From: Anthoceros angustus
Lineage: Eukaryota; Streptophyta; Anthocerotopsida; Anthocerotales; Anthocerotaceae
Length of the DNA: 64,000 nucleotides
NCBI GenBank assembly: GCA_010909165.1
Contig: MU008154.1
Coordinates: forward strand, 795,478 to 859,477
Direction: 5' to 3'
Part shown: positions 21,533 to 31,447 of the stretch, piece after piece
How the letters are laid out: each line of letters begins with the position of its first letter
How positions within the stretch are numbered: position 1 is the stretch's first letter
Made by a program: the position numbers and the translations under genes
Notes under the pieces: generated by a model
Database searches by the model: none
The model's input: the letters and a program-made list of their open reading frames with translations, nothing else
Told to the model about the DNA's origin: nothing

Positions 21533-21882
21533 GCAAAATTCTTGACTTGGGATGGTTGTCCTCACACACACACCATGAAGCATCACAAGGTGCTCAAAAT
21601 GCTTGGGATCGTCATTCTATTGAATCGGACATCAACAATCCGTCTCAATGACGGATTGCCGGCTTAGCCTACACCGCCGATCTTAATTCTGGCCCGAATT
21701 CGCCGTGATCACACCCGCACATGTCGGAGATCTTGCCCGAGCCGTAATTGCGCTTGACCGTGCGCTTGTATGGTCCACATAACCACGACACCATCCTATT
21801 TCCATACCCATGCCACTCATCATGCCACCACACACATAGCACATACCGCACACCATCGCCACACCTCGTGATTCTTATCTAC
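21533..21882 (-). repeat. 5' LTR of the PHD gypsy element
   Basis: It matches 13049-13393. On its right it meets the coding frame of the coiled-coil ORF1, which ends at about 21875, so the element probably inserted into that sequence. Confidence 0.85.
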
Positions 21883-23870
21883 TCCTGCTTTGCGTTACTA
21901 ATCGCGAAGCGTCCACCGGTGTTATGCAAGCCCTTCCCTTCCGCTTGCCAAACACCCTTCTCGCGCTCCAACTCCCTGCGAGTTGCTTCCGGTCTTGTCT
22001 CCGGCTCAAGCGCTTCTCCTCCCAAAGTGTCTGGGGTCGCCCAGCAATTCTTCTTCCATGTCCGGATTTGATGGCTTGAGTAGCCATCACTTGCTCTGCC
22101 TCCACTTGCCGAGTCAGCTCTCTCTTCCTAGAGCCTCGCCTTGCTCTTCCTTCCTTTCTCTAGGTGGGCAAAGTGCTCCTCCGCCTTTTGCCTCCATGAG
22201 TCTCTTTGGGTGGTTGCCGGCTCTCTCTTTGAGCCAACCTTCCCTCCAAGACCTCCGCGCGCCGCTGATCCACAAGGTCGCGTTGGAGTTTCTCCACAGC
22301 CTTCTCCAACTTGGCTGCCTTCTCATCGGACTCCATGGCCTCCAATTGCCATTTGGTCCCTGCTCTCCTCTCCGTCATCTTTTGGGCCTTATTCGCCCAG
22401 ACTTCCTCTTGGCACGCCCATAAGGAGGCTGCTAGTTCCCTAGCCCCCTTCAAATCCACATGGCTGAGTGCTTCACAAGCACTCAGCAAGTCTCCTAGGG
22501 GCCCAAATCCGCCCCGGCTGCCTCTTGCTGGAAATCTCCAGCTCCCTCGCTGTGGCATCAGGTGGTGGTCCCCTCACCGCCCGCCCATCCGCTCTTCCCT
22601 AGCGGGTGAAGGCCTGGCGCCCGCCCAGGGCCTCTCCTTCCCTTCCCTACAGGCCGCTGCACCGCGAGGCAACTGGGGTGCACCCATCATGCGGGTCTCG
22701 CACCTACGTGGTGGTAGCCCACCACCTGTAGTCCGCCACCCACCAGGCCGGTGCCTCTTCCCTAGGCACCCACGAAATGGTGGGGACTCCTCCCACCCTT
22801 GGGGCTGTCACCCCTACCGTGGTAGTCCTCCTCTCATAGACTACCACTTGGCCCTCCTTGGCCGGATCTTGCTCTTCTCCTCCTCCTTGCTCTTGTGGGG
22901 GAAAGGCCTCCCACTCCGGCAACCTTGTTGCCTCCACTTCCTCCGCCCTCGGTCCTGGTGTGCTTGTGGAGGTCGGCCCTCCCATGGTCTTCCTCAAAGC
23001 GAAAGGCAAGGGCCTCTCCAAACTTGGCTGGAGGTGGATTATTTCCGAAGGATGCCAAGCATCCTCCAACTCCTTGCGGTGAGGAGCCCCTCGGTTTCCC
23101 ACAAGTGCACCAAGTAGGTGCTAAGATAACAGGGCCTTGGCCCTTCCTCATCCACCGAATTTGGCCTAAGGAGCTTCTCCCTGTGATGTATGTAGGCCTC
23201 ATACATAATCGTCCCCCAATCCGGCTTAGCTCCTCGCGAAATCTTCCACAAGAACTGGAGGAAGTTGGTGCTGAAATAAGACGTCCGTTGGTAATTCACC
23301 AACCCCAACACAATCTTATAAAGAGCCTCCACTTGACTCCTTGATGCCATCCTCTTCCTCCATTCTTGGCGTGGGCCTTCACTCCTCCGTCCATCATATC
23401 CAGGACCTCCTGCGGAATTTCTGTGAGGGAAATCCTCTTCCCTCCATTCGTCCTCTCGAGGAGAGCAATTCCTGAGCTCTCCTCCTCCGGTCTCCCATAC
23501 ACTGTCGAATGCTCCGGACCGTCCAGCAGCGGGGATCAGTCCGGGCATTCCTCTCCGGTAATGCGGCAAGAGCTGCCTCCGATTGATGGAGATTGATGTA
23601 GCACTCCTCGATCAATTCCAAATTGGTGTAGGCCCATTGGCGGCCATACACCCATCCTAATTGGATGTTTTCCTCCTCCGCCCATTGCCTAAAATCTACC
23701 AAACTGGATTGAGCTGCCCGCAGCACGTAATTGGGGCATCTGACCTCACCCCTCGGCGGTGGCACCTCACGCCTTTCTTTCCTTTCCCTCCTCGGAGGAG
23801 CCCTTGGCGCGGTTCCTTCCTTGCCTTTCCCTGCTCGAGGCATGGCGCCTTTCCCTTCTCCAAGTGCTTC
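21875..23870 (-). pseudogene. Retroelement ORF1 with coiled coil
   Basis: The minus-strand frames 23843-23394, 23569-23039, 22558-22160 and 22105-21875 form one broken ORF. It starts MPRAGKGKEGTAP and has a basic N-terminus. A conserved block follows ('LYKIVLGLVNY', 'FLQFLWKISRGAKPDWG'), then a long coiled coil ('ESDEKAAKLEKAVEKLQRDL', 'EVLEGRLAQRES') and a basic tail. The ORF inside the long LTRs at 40800-43183 and 53290-56350 has the same plan ('FDHFLVFLYEVVRGSKIDWA', then a coiled coil). Function is unknown; a gag-like, self-associating role is inference. Confidence 0.6.
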
Positions 23871-23899
23871 AAAGGAAGGGAATTACTCTCCAATTTGAG

Positions 23900-24942
23900 A
23901 GCTTCAAAATTCCACACCTAAACGCACCCCTTCCTTATTGTGGCAACAACACTCACCCTACAACACACGTTAGCCCTGGCTTGAGTTCTCCAGCTGCTGC
24001 CAACCTCCTCTTTGTGGTTCTTCCTCCAGGACAGGGTGTCGTCAGCGAGGTGTCGCGATGTTCCTCCTGGCGTCCTTCCTTCCACAATCGCGAGGTCACA
24101 TGCGCCCCGACTTGGCGCCTCCCCGCCGCTTAGCACTCAGAACGCGCCTCGCCACCTCACGGTGTCAGAGAAGCTCCTCGTGTTCTAGAGCTTGGTGCCT
24201 GCCTCCTTTCTTCTTCCTTGCGCCTAGCTAGGGTTTCCTCTCTGCTCCATTTCATGCCCTCCCCTTGTTCGCAAGTCGGCGCGGTATGATGGTAGCCTCC
24301 CTTTCCTTCTTCTTCTCCTTCCTCTTACGCCCGCCTTCAAATTCATTGCAAGTGAAACACAATTCGGAGAGAAAGTTGGTGTTGCCCAAATGCACTTTGC
24401 CTTCCTTGGATGACTGCCACCTGGAGGCTTCACAGCCCTAGATTTGGTTCATCATTCTAAATTACCTAATCCTATCTAAACTGCCTACTTTCCTATCACT
24501 TGCCCGCTATCCCTAATTGATCGCTTGCTAATTACTCTATATATTTATTCCCCTATTGGTGGGCATATATAGTGGATATTCCCCCCTATTCTAATTCCCT
24601 TTACGGCGAGATCTCGTCATGACCTACCATGATGCGACCTACCGTGGTAATGCGCTCTTCACTCGACCCTCCGTGGTATGGCGACCTACGGCCAGTACAA
24701 TGCCACCTACCGCCCTTCGGGCTGCCTTCCTGTCTCATCTAGGGGTCATTTTGACCCGTTTCTTTTCCCCGGGATATCCTCCTTGCTTTCCCACCACTAC
24801 CCTACAACTCCAGCTTCAAAGAATTTAGAAGATTCTCGACATGATCCCCTTCAATCGATTTTAGCCAAAAAAAATCAAAAATCGTCCTTCCTCCAGCTCT
24901 TTTGGCCAAGCGTTGCCCAAACTTTTTACATTCCACATAACT
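23900..24942. other. Non-coding flank with palindromes and AT-rich stretch
   Basis: No convincing ORF. 24440-24600 is AT-rich. 24620-24700 contains several CTACC/GGTAG palindromic words (gacctaccatga, acctaccgtggta, ccgtggtatgg) like those in the other LTR-like units. It probably belongs to the 5' part of the element whose ORF1 is at 21875-23870. Confidence 0.4.
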
Positions 24943-25204
24943 TGTAGGGTATTAGCATTAAAGCCCAATGTACTTAGACTAATACACTTAGTCTAAGTTA
25001 GGTGTCGATTAAGTATCATTAGTTTAGTGAAGCTAATCACTAGGAAGCTTCTTGTGCTCCTTCTAGGAGCTTCTTGTGGAGCTTCCTAGGAGCCCTATTG
25101 GAGGGTATAAATACCCTCAAGCCTCATCTCAAGGTGAGAGGCTACACTTGCCTCCTCCTCTCCTCTCCTCTTTCCCACCATCATGTGTTGCCACACGATC
25201 CTTT
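24943..25204 (+). repeat. Probable copia-like LTR
   Basis: A 262-bp segment starts TGTAGGGTATTAGC and carries gagggtataaataccctc (TATA box at 25106-25113). It ends just before TGGTATgcCAGAGCC, an initiator tRNA-Met primer site with two extra bases. No second copy is seen in the window, so it is a solo or truncated LTR. A downstream pyrimidine-rich leader fits a transcript start near 25140. Confidence 0.5.
25106..25113 (+). promoter_or_regulatory. TATA box of the copia-like LTR
   Basis: TATAAATA lies in a nearly symmetric context (gagggtataaataccctc), about 100 bp before the primer-site-like sequence, as expected for an LTR promoter. Confidence 0.5.
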
Positions 25205-25254
25205 TGGTATGCCAGAGCCTTGGTTTGGTTGTGTTGTGATGCTAAATTTTCTAG

Positions 25255-25567
25255 TGCGGTGGCGGCTCGTGGTGCAGTGATCCGGATCGCGGCGAGGCTG
25301 CCGCCGAAACGCGGCGACGCGGGAGGCCGTGGCGAGGCAAGGCTTCGGCGAGGCCGGCGCGGCCAGAGCCTTGCGAGGCAGCCGTCGGACACGAGCGGGG
25401 CGTGGAAGCGCCCGGCAGGCGGCAGCGAAGGCGGCACGGGCAGCTACGCCCGGCGCGGCAGCGGCAGCCGTCGTGGCGGCGGCCCCGTGAGGCGCGCGCC
25501 GCCGCGGCCTTGAGGCGCCGAGCCGCAGGCCGCCGCGCGGCAGCGCGCCCGAGCCCGCGCCGAGCCT
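25255..25567. other. Extremely GC-rich block ending at an ambiguous base
   Basis: About 310 bp of almost pure G/C (words such as gcggcg, ggcgcgg, gccgccgcg) start abruptly after AT-balanced sequence and stop at the N at 25567, followed by ordinary sequence. Open frames through it are Arg/Ala/Gly-rich by composition only. It may be the leader or gag start of the copia-like element, or a join made by the assembly. Confidence 0.5.
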
Positions 25568-26090
25568 NATTGTAACACATTTCCCAACTCCGAATGGGTT
25601 CCTCCGCTATGACATCCCAAGATTGGTGGCTTGCTTTCGCGCTTGTTGCATTGCTAGCTTCACACTACAAGCTCCAATGATACCGTGTTTGCCGACCGAT
25701 GTAAACGATCTAGTCTCGAAACCCCTGCTAAAATGTGCCCAAGTGAATTTTTGTTTTTTTCAAAGTGGTGTGAAAATAAGTCGATTGATAGAGTTGGGGA
25801 TATTCATAGTAAAAATGTCCTTGGCCTATGGAGTTCTTTTTGTTTTATTGCCTAGGTTAGAAAATAAATGGTCCGGAATTTGGTGTTCCTTGGCCCATGG
25901 ACTCGGAATGTTCCCAAAAAAGTCTATATATGTGAGATAGGGGGTTGGAATAATTAGAGTCTATAAGTTGGGGTCGACCGACGGTAGCCGAATGAGTGTG
26001 AGGTTGTGGATTGGGATGTGGAAGCGAGGTCTAACAGAGTAGGGGAACCCGGGAAACTTAACCCTAGGAAATGATGTAATCCTGCTCAAA
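25568..26090. other. Unassigned AT-balanced spacer
   Basis: No gene is visible. The stretch is less GC-rich than both neighbours and has short homopolymers. It could be part of an LTR or leader of the gypsy element that follows, but no second copy is seen in the window. Confidence 0.35.
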
Positions 26091-26158
26091 CAACGGAGCG
26101 CAACGCGGGCCGGACGGGAGAGCGCGGAGCGCGACGACGGGCGCGACGTCGAGGAGCC

Positions 26159-26975
26159 GTGGTCCGGGGCACCGTGATCGCAGGAGGCGCGAGGCGCAAC
26201 GACGGGAAGGAGCTCAACCCCCGCATCGCGAGGCGCGACGCAGAGGAGGAAGGCGCGCGCATGCGGCCTTGCCGAGGAGGTAGGAACTCGAGACCGACCT
26301 CCGTGAAATTCGCAGGTGGCGTTGTGGCGCGAGACCGTGAAGACCGTGAGAGGATGGCCAAGGTCACCACCGAAATTTTGCCCAATGGCCGAACATGGAT
26401 CATTGGAAAGTTCGAGCTGGGAGTCGAAGGAGTCAAGCCGGGTTTCATGGGCGCCAGCACCCCTGCAACCTTCAACGAAGAAAGCCTTTTGTGAGAGGTT
26501 CAGGGGGATAGATGTAGAAGGCTACGTGTTGTCAAAGTTGGGGTCTTTGAGGGGAAGAAGGAAGGAGACCTTGCAGGCTTATGTTGAGAGGTTTCATAGC
26601 TTGCGTGACCGTAGTGGCCCTCACTCTGACTTACAGGCCATTCGGTGGTTTGCTAAAGGTTTAGGTCCCGAGATGGGCCGACATGTGAGGCTGCAAGCGG
26701 AGAAGGACGTAGACAAGGCCATCAAGGCGGCACTCAACTACAAAGAATCCAACTCCTTGGACAGGAAGAAGCACAAGAAGGAAAAGAGCAAGAAGAAGAA
26801 GAAGTCCAAGCGAGGGAAGAAGAAAAAGGGATCTTCGTCGTCGGAGGAAGATTCTTCAGAGGAGGGTGACTCCTCTCAAGATTCAGACTCGGAGGACTCT
26901 TCCTCGGAGGATGGCAGCATGGAGGAAGAATCCTCGGAGGCAGTCGGCCAAGAGGCAGAAGAAGAAGAAGGTTGA
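26159..26975 (+). pseudogene. Gypsy gag (plus-strand element)
   Basis: The frame 26316-26975 has the plant gypsy gag core: 'FCERFRGIDVEGYVLSKLG', 'RRKETLQAYVERFHSLRDR', 'IRWFAKGLGPEMGRHVRLQ' and 'VDKAIKAALNYKESNS'. Its N-terminus lies in another frame (26159-26494, 'PNGRTWIIGKFELGVEGVK'). After the core comes a Lys tract (KKHKKEKSKKKKKSKRGKKK) and then a Ser/Glu/Asp tract (about residues 173-219). The same gag is found, degraded and duplicated, at 50188-51962 on the minus strand. The basic tract could act as nuclear or RNA-binding signal. Confidence 0.8.
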
Positions 26976-26979
26976 CATC

Positions 26980-27715
26980 GCTAAGAAGAAACCGAGGCTC
27001 GAGGATCAAGGGAGCTGGCGGGGCTAAACAAGAGGTTGCTAGTGCCAAGAAGGAAGTGGAACAAGTCAAGAAGGAGGCTGAAGCAGTGAAGAAGGTGTGA
27101 CAAGAAGCGAAGATGGAGGAAATGATGAGCAAATTCGAGAAGTTTCACCTCAACGTGAAGGAGCATGAGAAGAGGAGAGTGCATCCGATTGCTCGGGCTA
27201 ACTGTTTTGTTCCACTTGTGTGGCCACACAAGTCAACATCATGTGGCCAAGGTGCACATGCTCGCCTACGAGGAGGAGGAAGAAGCCTGGCCAGTGGAGG
27301 ATACCTACCAGATCCAGGAGGTTTCCCAAGGACAACAGTATCCCAAGATTGTCCATCCGTCGATGCTGCGAAATCCCATGGGGGCTGGCATTCGTAACAA
27401 CCAAGTGCCCAGGGTTGCTAACCAAGCAACTGGTGTGGTTCAGTGCTACAACTGTAGAGGCTTTGGGCACTATGTGAATAGCTGTCCATCAGCCACAAGA
27501 CAGGCCAATGGTGACTACGAATGGCTGTGCCAAGACTGCAAACAACAGGGTCATGTGGCGGGGAGTGTCACTTGCCCAAACCCAAGGAAGGATTCAATTG
27601 CTCAACCACACATGGGAGTTGACAGCACCTCAAGGCTTGCGACCATGCACGTGGAGGATGCCCTTATGGGTGTTTGGGAGGATGCGGAAGCCATGGTGTT
27701 GCGGAGCTAGATGGG
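26980..27715 (+). pseudogene. Gag nucleocapsid with zinc knuckles
   Basis: A linker with coiled-coil character (27100-27180, 'MEEMMSKFEKFHLNVKEHEK') is followed in 27165-27710 by a Cys/His knuckle 'CYNCRGFGHYVNSCPS' and a second, divergent one 'CQDCKQQGHVAGSVTC'. These bind retrotransposon RNA. One frameshift separates this part from the gag core. Confidence 0.8.
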
Positions 27716-27907
27716 TGGGGGTGGGGAGACTACTACGGAGATCTGACCATGTGCGCACTAGGAGTGAAAAGCTAGGAGGAAGGCTGCGGAAGAAGAAAGA
27801 GCGGAGGTGGAATCGGCCACAAAGTCTGAAGAGAGCACTCCAAGCACGGAGGAGCGGATCTGGAGGAGACACTTGAGAAGGAGAACCCAGGAAGGAAGAA
27901 TCAAGGA

Positions 27908-28600
27908 GTGAATCGCACAGGGGGCCATCTTTGGAGAAAAGAAGTTCCAGCAAAAGGGAGAGGAAACCCGGAGTTTCCACCGGACGTGCGCCGGGAAGTC
28001 ATGGAGATGATAGAGGAGGAATTGACCAAGACAGCTGAAACTGCTGAGCCTGTGATCCTGGAGACTGCAGAAAGTCCTCCTCAGTTAGCAACCGCCGTTG
28101 CTAAGCAAGCAACCGCCGACGTTGTTGCTAAGGGGGCAACCGCGACTGTTGGGAAGAAGGAGGGACTGACTGGAGGACCATTTAACCTTGCTGAAGCCAT
28201 CATGGATCAGCAATTTGCCATCACGTTTGGTCAACTATTGAAGGACAACCCACAGGCAACAAGTTCGCAGGGCCTTGCAAGAAGCGCAACCCAAGAGGAA
28301 GAGGCGATTGCCCAAGCCGGGACCAAGGTGCGGACCCCTGATCAACCTAGTGTCCATGATAGACCAAGGCGGCGGGCTGAAGTGGAGATCAGTGTCATCA
28401 AGCGGGTTCCCTTGGATCACGGATCCGGGGTGAACATCATGACGGAAGGATAGCGAGGAAGCTTGGGTTGGACATTGAGCATACCACCAAGGTCTTGAGA
28501 TTGGTGACATGTCAAAATGCACTGTGGGAGGCGAAGGAGTAACCACCATCATAGGGACCATTCCCTATGTCATGGACTATGTGGTTATCCGGCTGGGCGC
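27908..28600 (+). pseudogene. Gypsy aspartic protease (D-x-GSGVN type)
   Basis: The frame 27908-28453 contains 'AEVEISVIKRVPLDHGSGVN' near its end. The D-H-G-S-G pattern is the same type as the D-W-G-S-G of the fragment at 10118-10597. It continues after a frameshift as 'RLVTCQN', then 'IIGTIPYVMDYVVIRLGAVD' near 28550-28610. Repeated Val-Ala-Lys/Ala-Thr-Ala words around 28085-28150 are encoded by the recurring GTTGCTA/TAGCAAC motif. Confidence 0.7.
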
Positions 28601-28609
28601 GGTCGACAT

Positions 28610-29240
28610 ACTATTGGGGAGGACTGGTGTATGGCTCAAGATGCAAGATGACTTGGGGGAGGAAGGAAGTGGCTTTTAAGCCAATGGATTGGGACCCCAA
28701 GACAAAGGAGGGCCGAATGTGTTTGAGTTGGAGCGGGGATACCTCTTGTGGGGAGACTCCTCTGACGGAAGGATACACATCGGTGGAGAAACATCGACTG
28801 GAGGAAGAAGGAGAAATTGGACAAGTTTCCTTTTGCACATATCGCATGGTCGGATGAGGAGGAGGAGTATAGGAGGGACATCCTTACTCCCTCAATCTAG
28901 TGGGCTTTGGTTTCATGGAGGCTGTGAGAGGTGGAGGGTGCTAAGACTTGCGTTGATTGAGGCGGTTGCTAAGGAAGCAATCAAAGGCGGTTGCTAAGGA
29001 AGGGCGAGGGCAGTCGTGAAAGGGAAGCCCTTGGGATGGTGTATTCAATGAGAAGGTGGAGTGTGATCAAGAAGATCATTTTCGGATGAAGCTTTCTTCT
29101 TTGGAGGAGGATGAGGAGAGTGCTAGGCCCAATGCCAAGTTGGTGAAGCAGTACATCACCAAATGAGAAGGGAGGAGAAGTTTTGCAGGCTGACCTGAGG
29201 AGGTCTTTCATTTTTAGTCGGATACCACAGACTGTCACAA
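28610..29240 (+). pseudogene. Protease-RT linker; RT missing
   Basis: The plus-strand sequence 28640-28880 matches the segment between protease and RT in the minus-strand element at 48147-48568 ('GRKEVAFKPMDWDPKTKE', 'HISHGRM'). After about 28990 the sequence jumps to integrase-proximal sequence, so RT and RNase H are deleted. Confidence 0.65.
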
Positions 29241-29950
29241 TATGAAGGTTGTTCCTATACTTCTCCAGACTGTTAGCGGAGACAAAACTGGTAGGGCAGA
29301 TGGAGTTGAGAGGTTGTGGGTCAAGGATGGTCAAGGACCGGGTTCTCGCCTTGCATGAGGAGGAGGCCGGAGGTCACTATGCCGCCAACGTGACCGTAAG
29401 AAGATCTTGGAGGTGGTATTGGTGGCCAACCTTGCACGATGCTAGGGAGTTCATCAAGCTGCCAGGATGCATGTCAAAGGGTTGGGAAGCCAACTAGGAC
29501 CACACAAGGGCCATTGGTCCCTATCCTAGCCTTGGCGCCTTCGAGAAGTGGGGATTGACCCGTTGGGCGATTGTTAAGACCAAGGAGCAATCAATATATT
29601 CCGTAGCAACGACCACTGCACTGCATGTTGGAAGCTCAAGCCTTGCCCGGACACAAAGAAATGTGGTGGCGTTCTGCTTGAGCACATCATCACAAGGTAC
29701 GGGTGCCCGTTGGAACTGGTTAGCGACAGGAGTACCCATTTCATCAACGAGGTGATCTCACACATGGTGGAGTACTTCAACGTCAGCCACAGGAAGACCA
29801 CCCCCTACAACCCCAAGGCGAATGGACTCACGGAGAAAGCTAATGGGTTGCTTTGCAGGATCCTCAACAAGTTGATCATCACCTACACCTACGATTGGGA
29901 CCGGAAGCTTCACTCCGCCAGGGCGATGTGATAGCGGAGAAGGTGACCAC
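29240..29950 (+). pseudogene. Gypsy integrase, truncated at its 3' end
   Basis: Frames contain the zinc-finger region ('HEEEAGGHYAANVTVR') and the core: 'YGCPLELVSDRSTHFINEV', 'YFNVSHRKTTPYNPKANGL', 'CRILNKLIITYTYDWDRKLH'. The D-x(n)-E portion of the DDE triad is visible ('SDRSTHF', then 'LTEK'). The minus-strand copy at 44371-45072 continues with 'AEKVTTQQTPYYLTYGHSP', but here sequence identity stops at gaccacac (29950), where a CACTA-like end begins. Confidence 0.8.
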
Positions 29951-30490
29951 ACCCTACTAGAAAAGGGCACCCTATGTTACACTTTATGTTAAGATTTGGA
30001 CCCTGGATGTAACACTCATGTTGCAATTTTGGGGTCATGTAACACTTTTTGGGCCCCTTGTTACACTTTGGCTTGGAAACCATACCACGGCTGTTGTTGC
30101 AATCATGTTGCAATGGTGTTGCAATTATGTTAAGATGAAGTGAGAGGTGGTTTTGCCCTCTCTCAAAATTGCAACATGATTGCAACATCTAAAGTGTTAC
30201 AAGAGAGGTCTTGTAACACTTTTGGAGGCTTGACCGAACCTCCTCCCCATCCACCATTGCCCTTTTACTTTTGCCCTTTGAAATACCACGTTGTTGCAAT
30301 CATGTTGCAATGGTGTTGCAATTATGTTAAGATGAAGTGAGAGGTGGTTTTGCCCTCTCTCAAAATTGCAACATGATTGCAACATCTAAAGTGTTACAAG
30401 AGAGGTCTTGTAACACTTTTGGAGGCTTGGTACCGAACCTCCTCCCCATCCACCATTGCCCTTTTACTTTTGCCCTTTGAAATACCACGC
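29949..30490. mobile_element. CACTA-like transposon end with subterminal repeats
   Basis: Integrase identity breaks at gaccacac and continues as cctactagaaaagggcacc, close to the CACTACtAGAAAA terminal inverted repeat of plant En/Spm (CACTA) elements. Right after it the word tgtaacactttt or its complement occurs at least eight times (near 29983, 30007, 30037, 30059, 30190, 30210, 30391, 30410), like CACTA subterminal repeats. I found no matching opposite terminus or transposase in the window, so this is one end of a truncated or non-autonomous element. Confidence 0.5.
30082..30481. repeat. 200-bp tandem duplication with internal inverted repeat
   Basis: Unit 1 (30082-30282) and unit 2 (30283-30481) are nearly identical. 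Each contains gttgcaatcatgttgcaa and, about 100 bp later, its exact complement ttgcaacatgattgcaac, so single-stranded DNA or RNA could form a long hairpin. A third unit starts (ataccacg) and stops at about 30489. Confidence 0.9.
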
Positions 30491-31447
30491 TTTTACTTGG
30501 TAGTTACCACATACGCCTTCAATACGACCATATAAATACGTATCAATACATCCTTGTACTATACGCATGTAGTCTACGTGATAAATGTAATGTATTATTC
30601 TAAGTGCTATACTGTATTCAATTTCATATAAAATAAGTTTGTATATACACATACGCATAATCGTCCGTATATATTCATGGTAATGATACTTTGTATTTAC
30701 TATACGTGTAAATAGCGACCCTTTATACCCCTACTTTATAGCATGTCTTGCGGTTTGTCCTTCCCACGTCAACAATAGCCATCGCTTCCGCCATGGCGCC
30801 CAAGAAGATATTGTCCCCACCTATCACCTTATTGTGACGATCACGTGAGGTTATGCCCTACAAGATTGTCTTTGCGGAGGAGATTTGGTATGCGCTGGCT
30901 TATGCTTTTCGCCTCCATGTAAGGCACTTCCTACTCGTCATCGTATGCACCTACAGAAACTTCCGCCTCCCGCTCGATTCGCAATTTTCTTCCCTCCCAC
31001 TTGCGTTGAGGCAAGCTTTGCCACTTCCTCCGCTTCCTCCTCGCCTCGCAGCACACATTGCACATACAAACCAGCATGGCGTCATGAGTTATCCAGTTAA
31101 TGGGTTTCACAAGATTGTCCATTTGCCTTACCTTCCGCCCTCCTCTTTTCTTACGCCCTTCTTGCTGGACATTTTCCTCTTCCGTCCTCCTTCCCCGCCG
31201 CAGCCTGTCTCACTTGCCCACCGCCGCCGCCCTCTACTCCTCCTCCTCCTCTTCTCTCCACCCTTTATCACGGTGGCATTGCCTCAACTGGGCTCCACTA
31301 TGTGTCCATGCTCTGATCCGAGGCGCAAGGTATGTGTCCGCAAATTAGGCACATCGTCCTCTTCAAGACTCCTCCTCTGCTGCGTCCATGTTCTCTGCAG
31401 CGTCCCCACGCCTCCATCGCATTGGCCTTTTGCCGATATCAAGCACT
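30491..31447. other. AT-rich spacer and uncharacterised sequence
   Basis: 30500-30760 is AT-rich with many tata and tacg words and no frame of note. From 30853 an open frame on the plus strand is rich in Pro, Leu and Ser because of pyrimidine-rich DNA; it has no motif and I do not regard it as a gene. Confidence 0.4.

Larger units (their letters stand above)
13049..21882 (-). mobile_element. Ty3/gypsy retrotransposon with PHD-finger integrase tail
   Basis: Repeats of about 345-350 bp in the same orientation (13049-13393 and 21533-21882) bound an interior that reads, on the minus strand, gag, DTGA protease, RT (YIDD), RNase H, HHCC integrase and a PHD finger. RT before integrase is the gypsy order. 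A purine-rich tract (ggtagaaagagg on the minus strand) lies just before the left, 3', LTR. Frames are broken in many places, so this copy is dead. The right LTR appears to interrupt the coiled-coil ORF1 of another element, whose frame runs up to about 21875. I could not identify a primer-binding site. Confidence 0.8.

Noticed and set aside
22311-23117. 268-codon plus-strand ORF opposite ORF1
   Set aside because: It is the antisense shadow of the minus-strand coiled-coil ORF1, whose conserved block is shared with the other LTR units.
25076-25580. Arg/Ala/Gly-rich ORFs on both strands across the GC-rich block
   Set aside because: Lack of stop codons is expected in nearly pure G/C sequence; no family motif, and the block ends at an ambiguous base.
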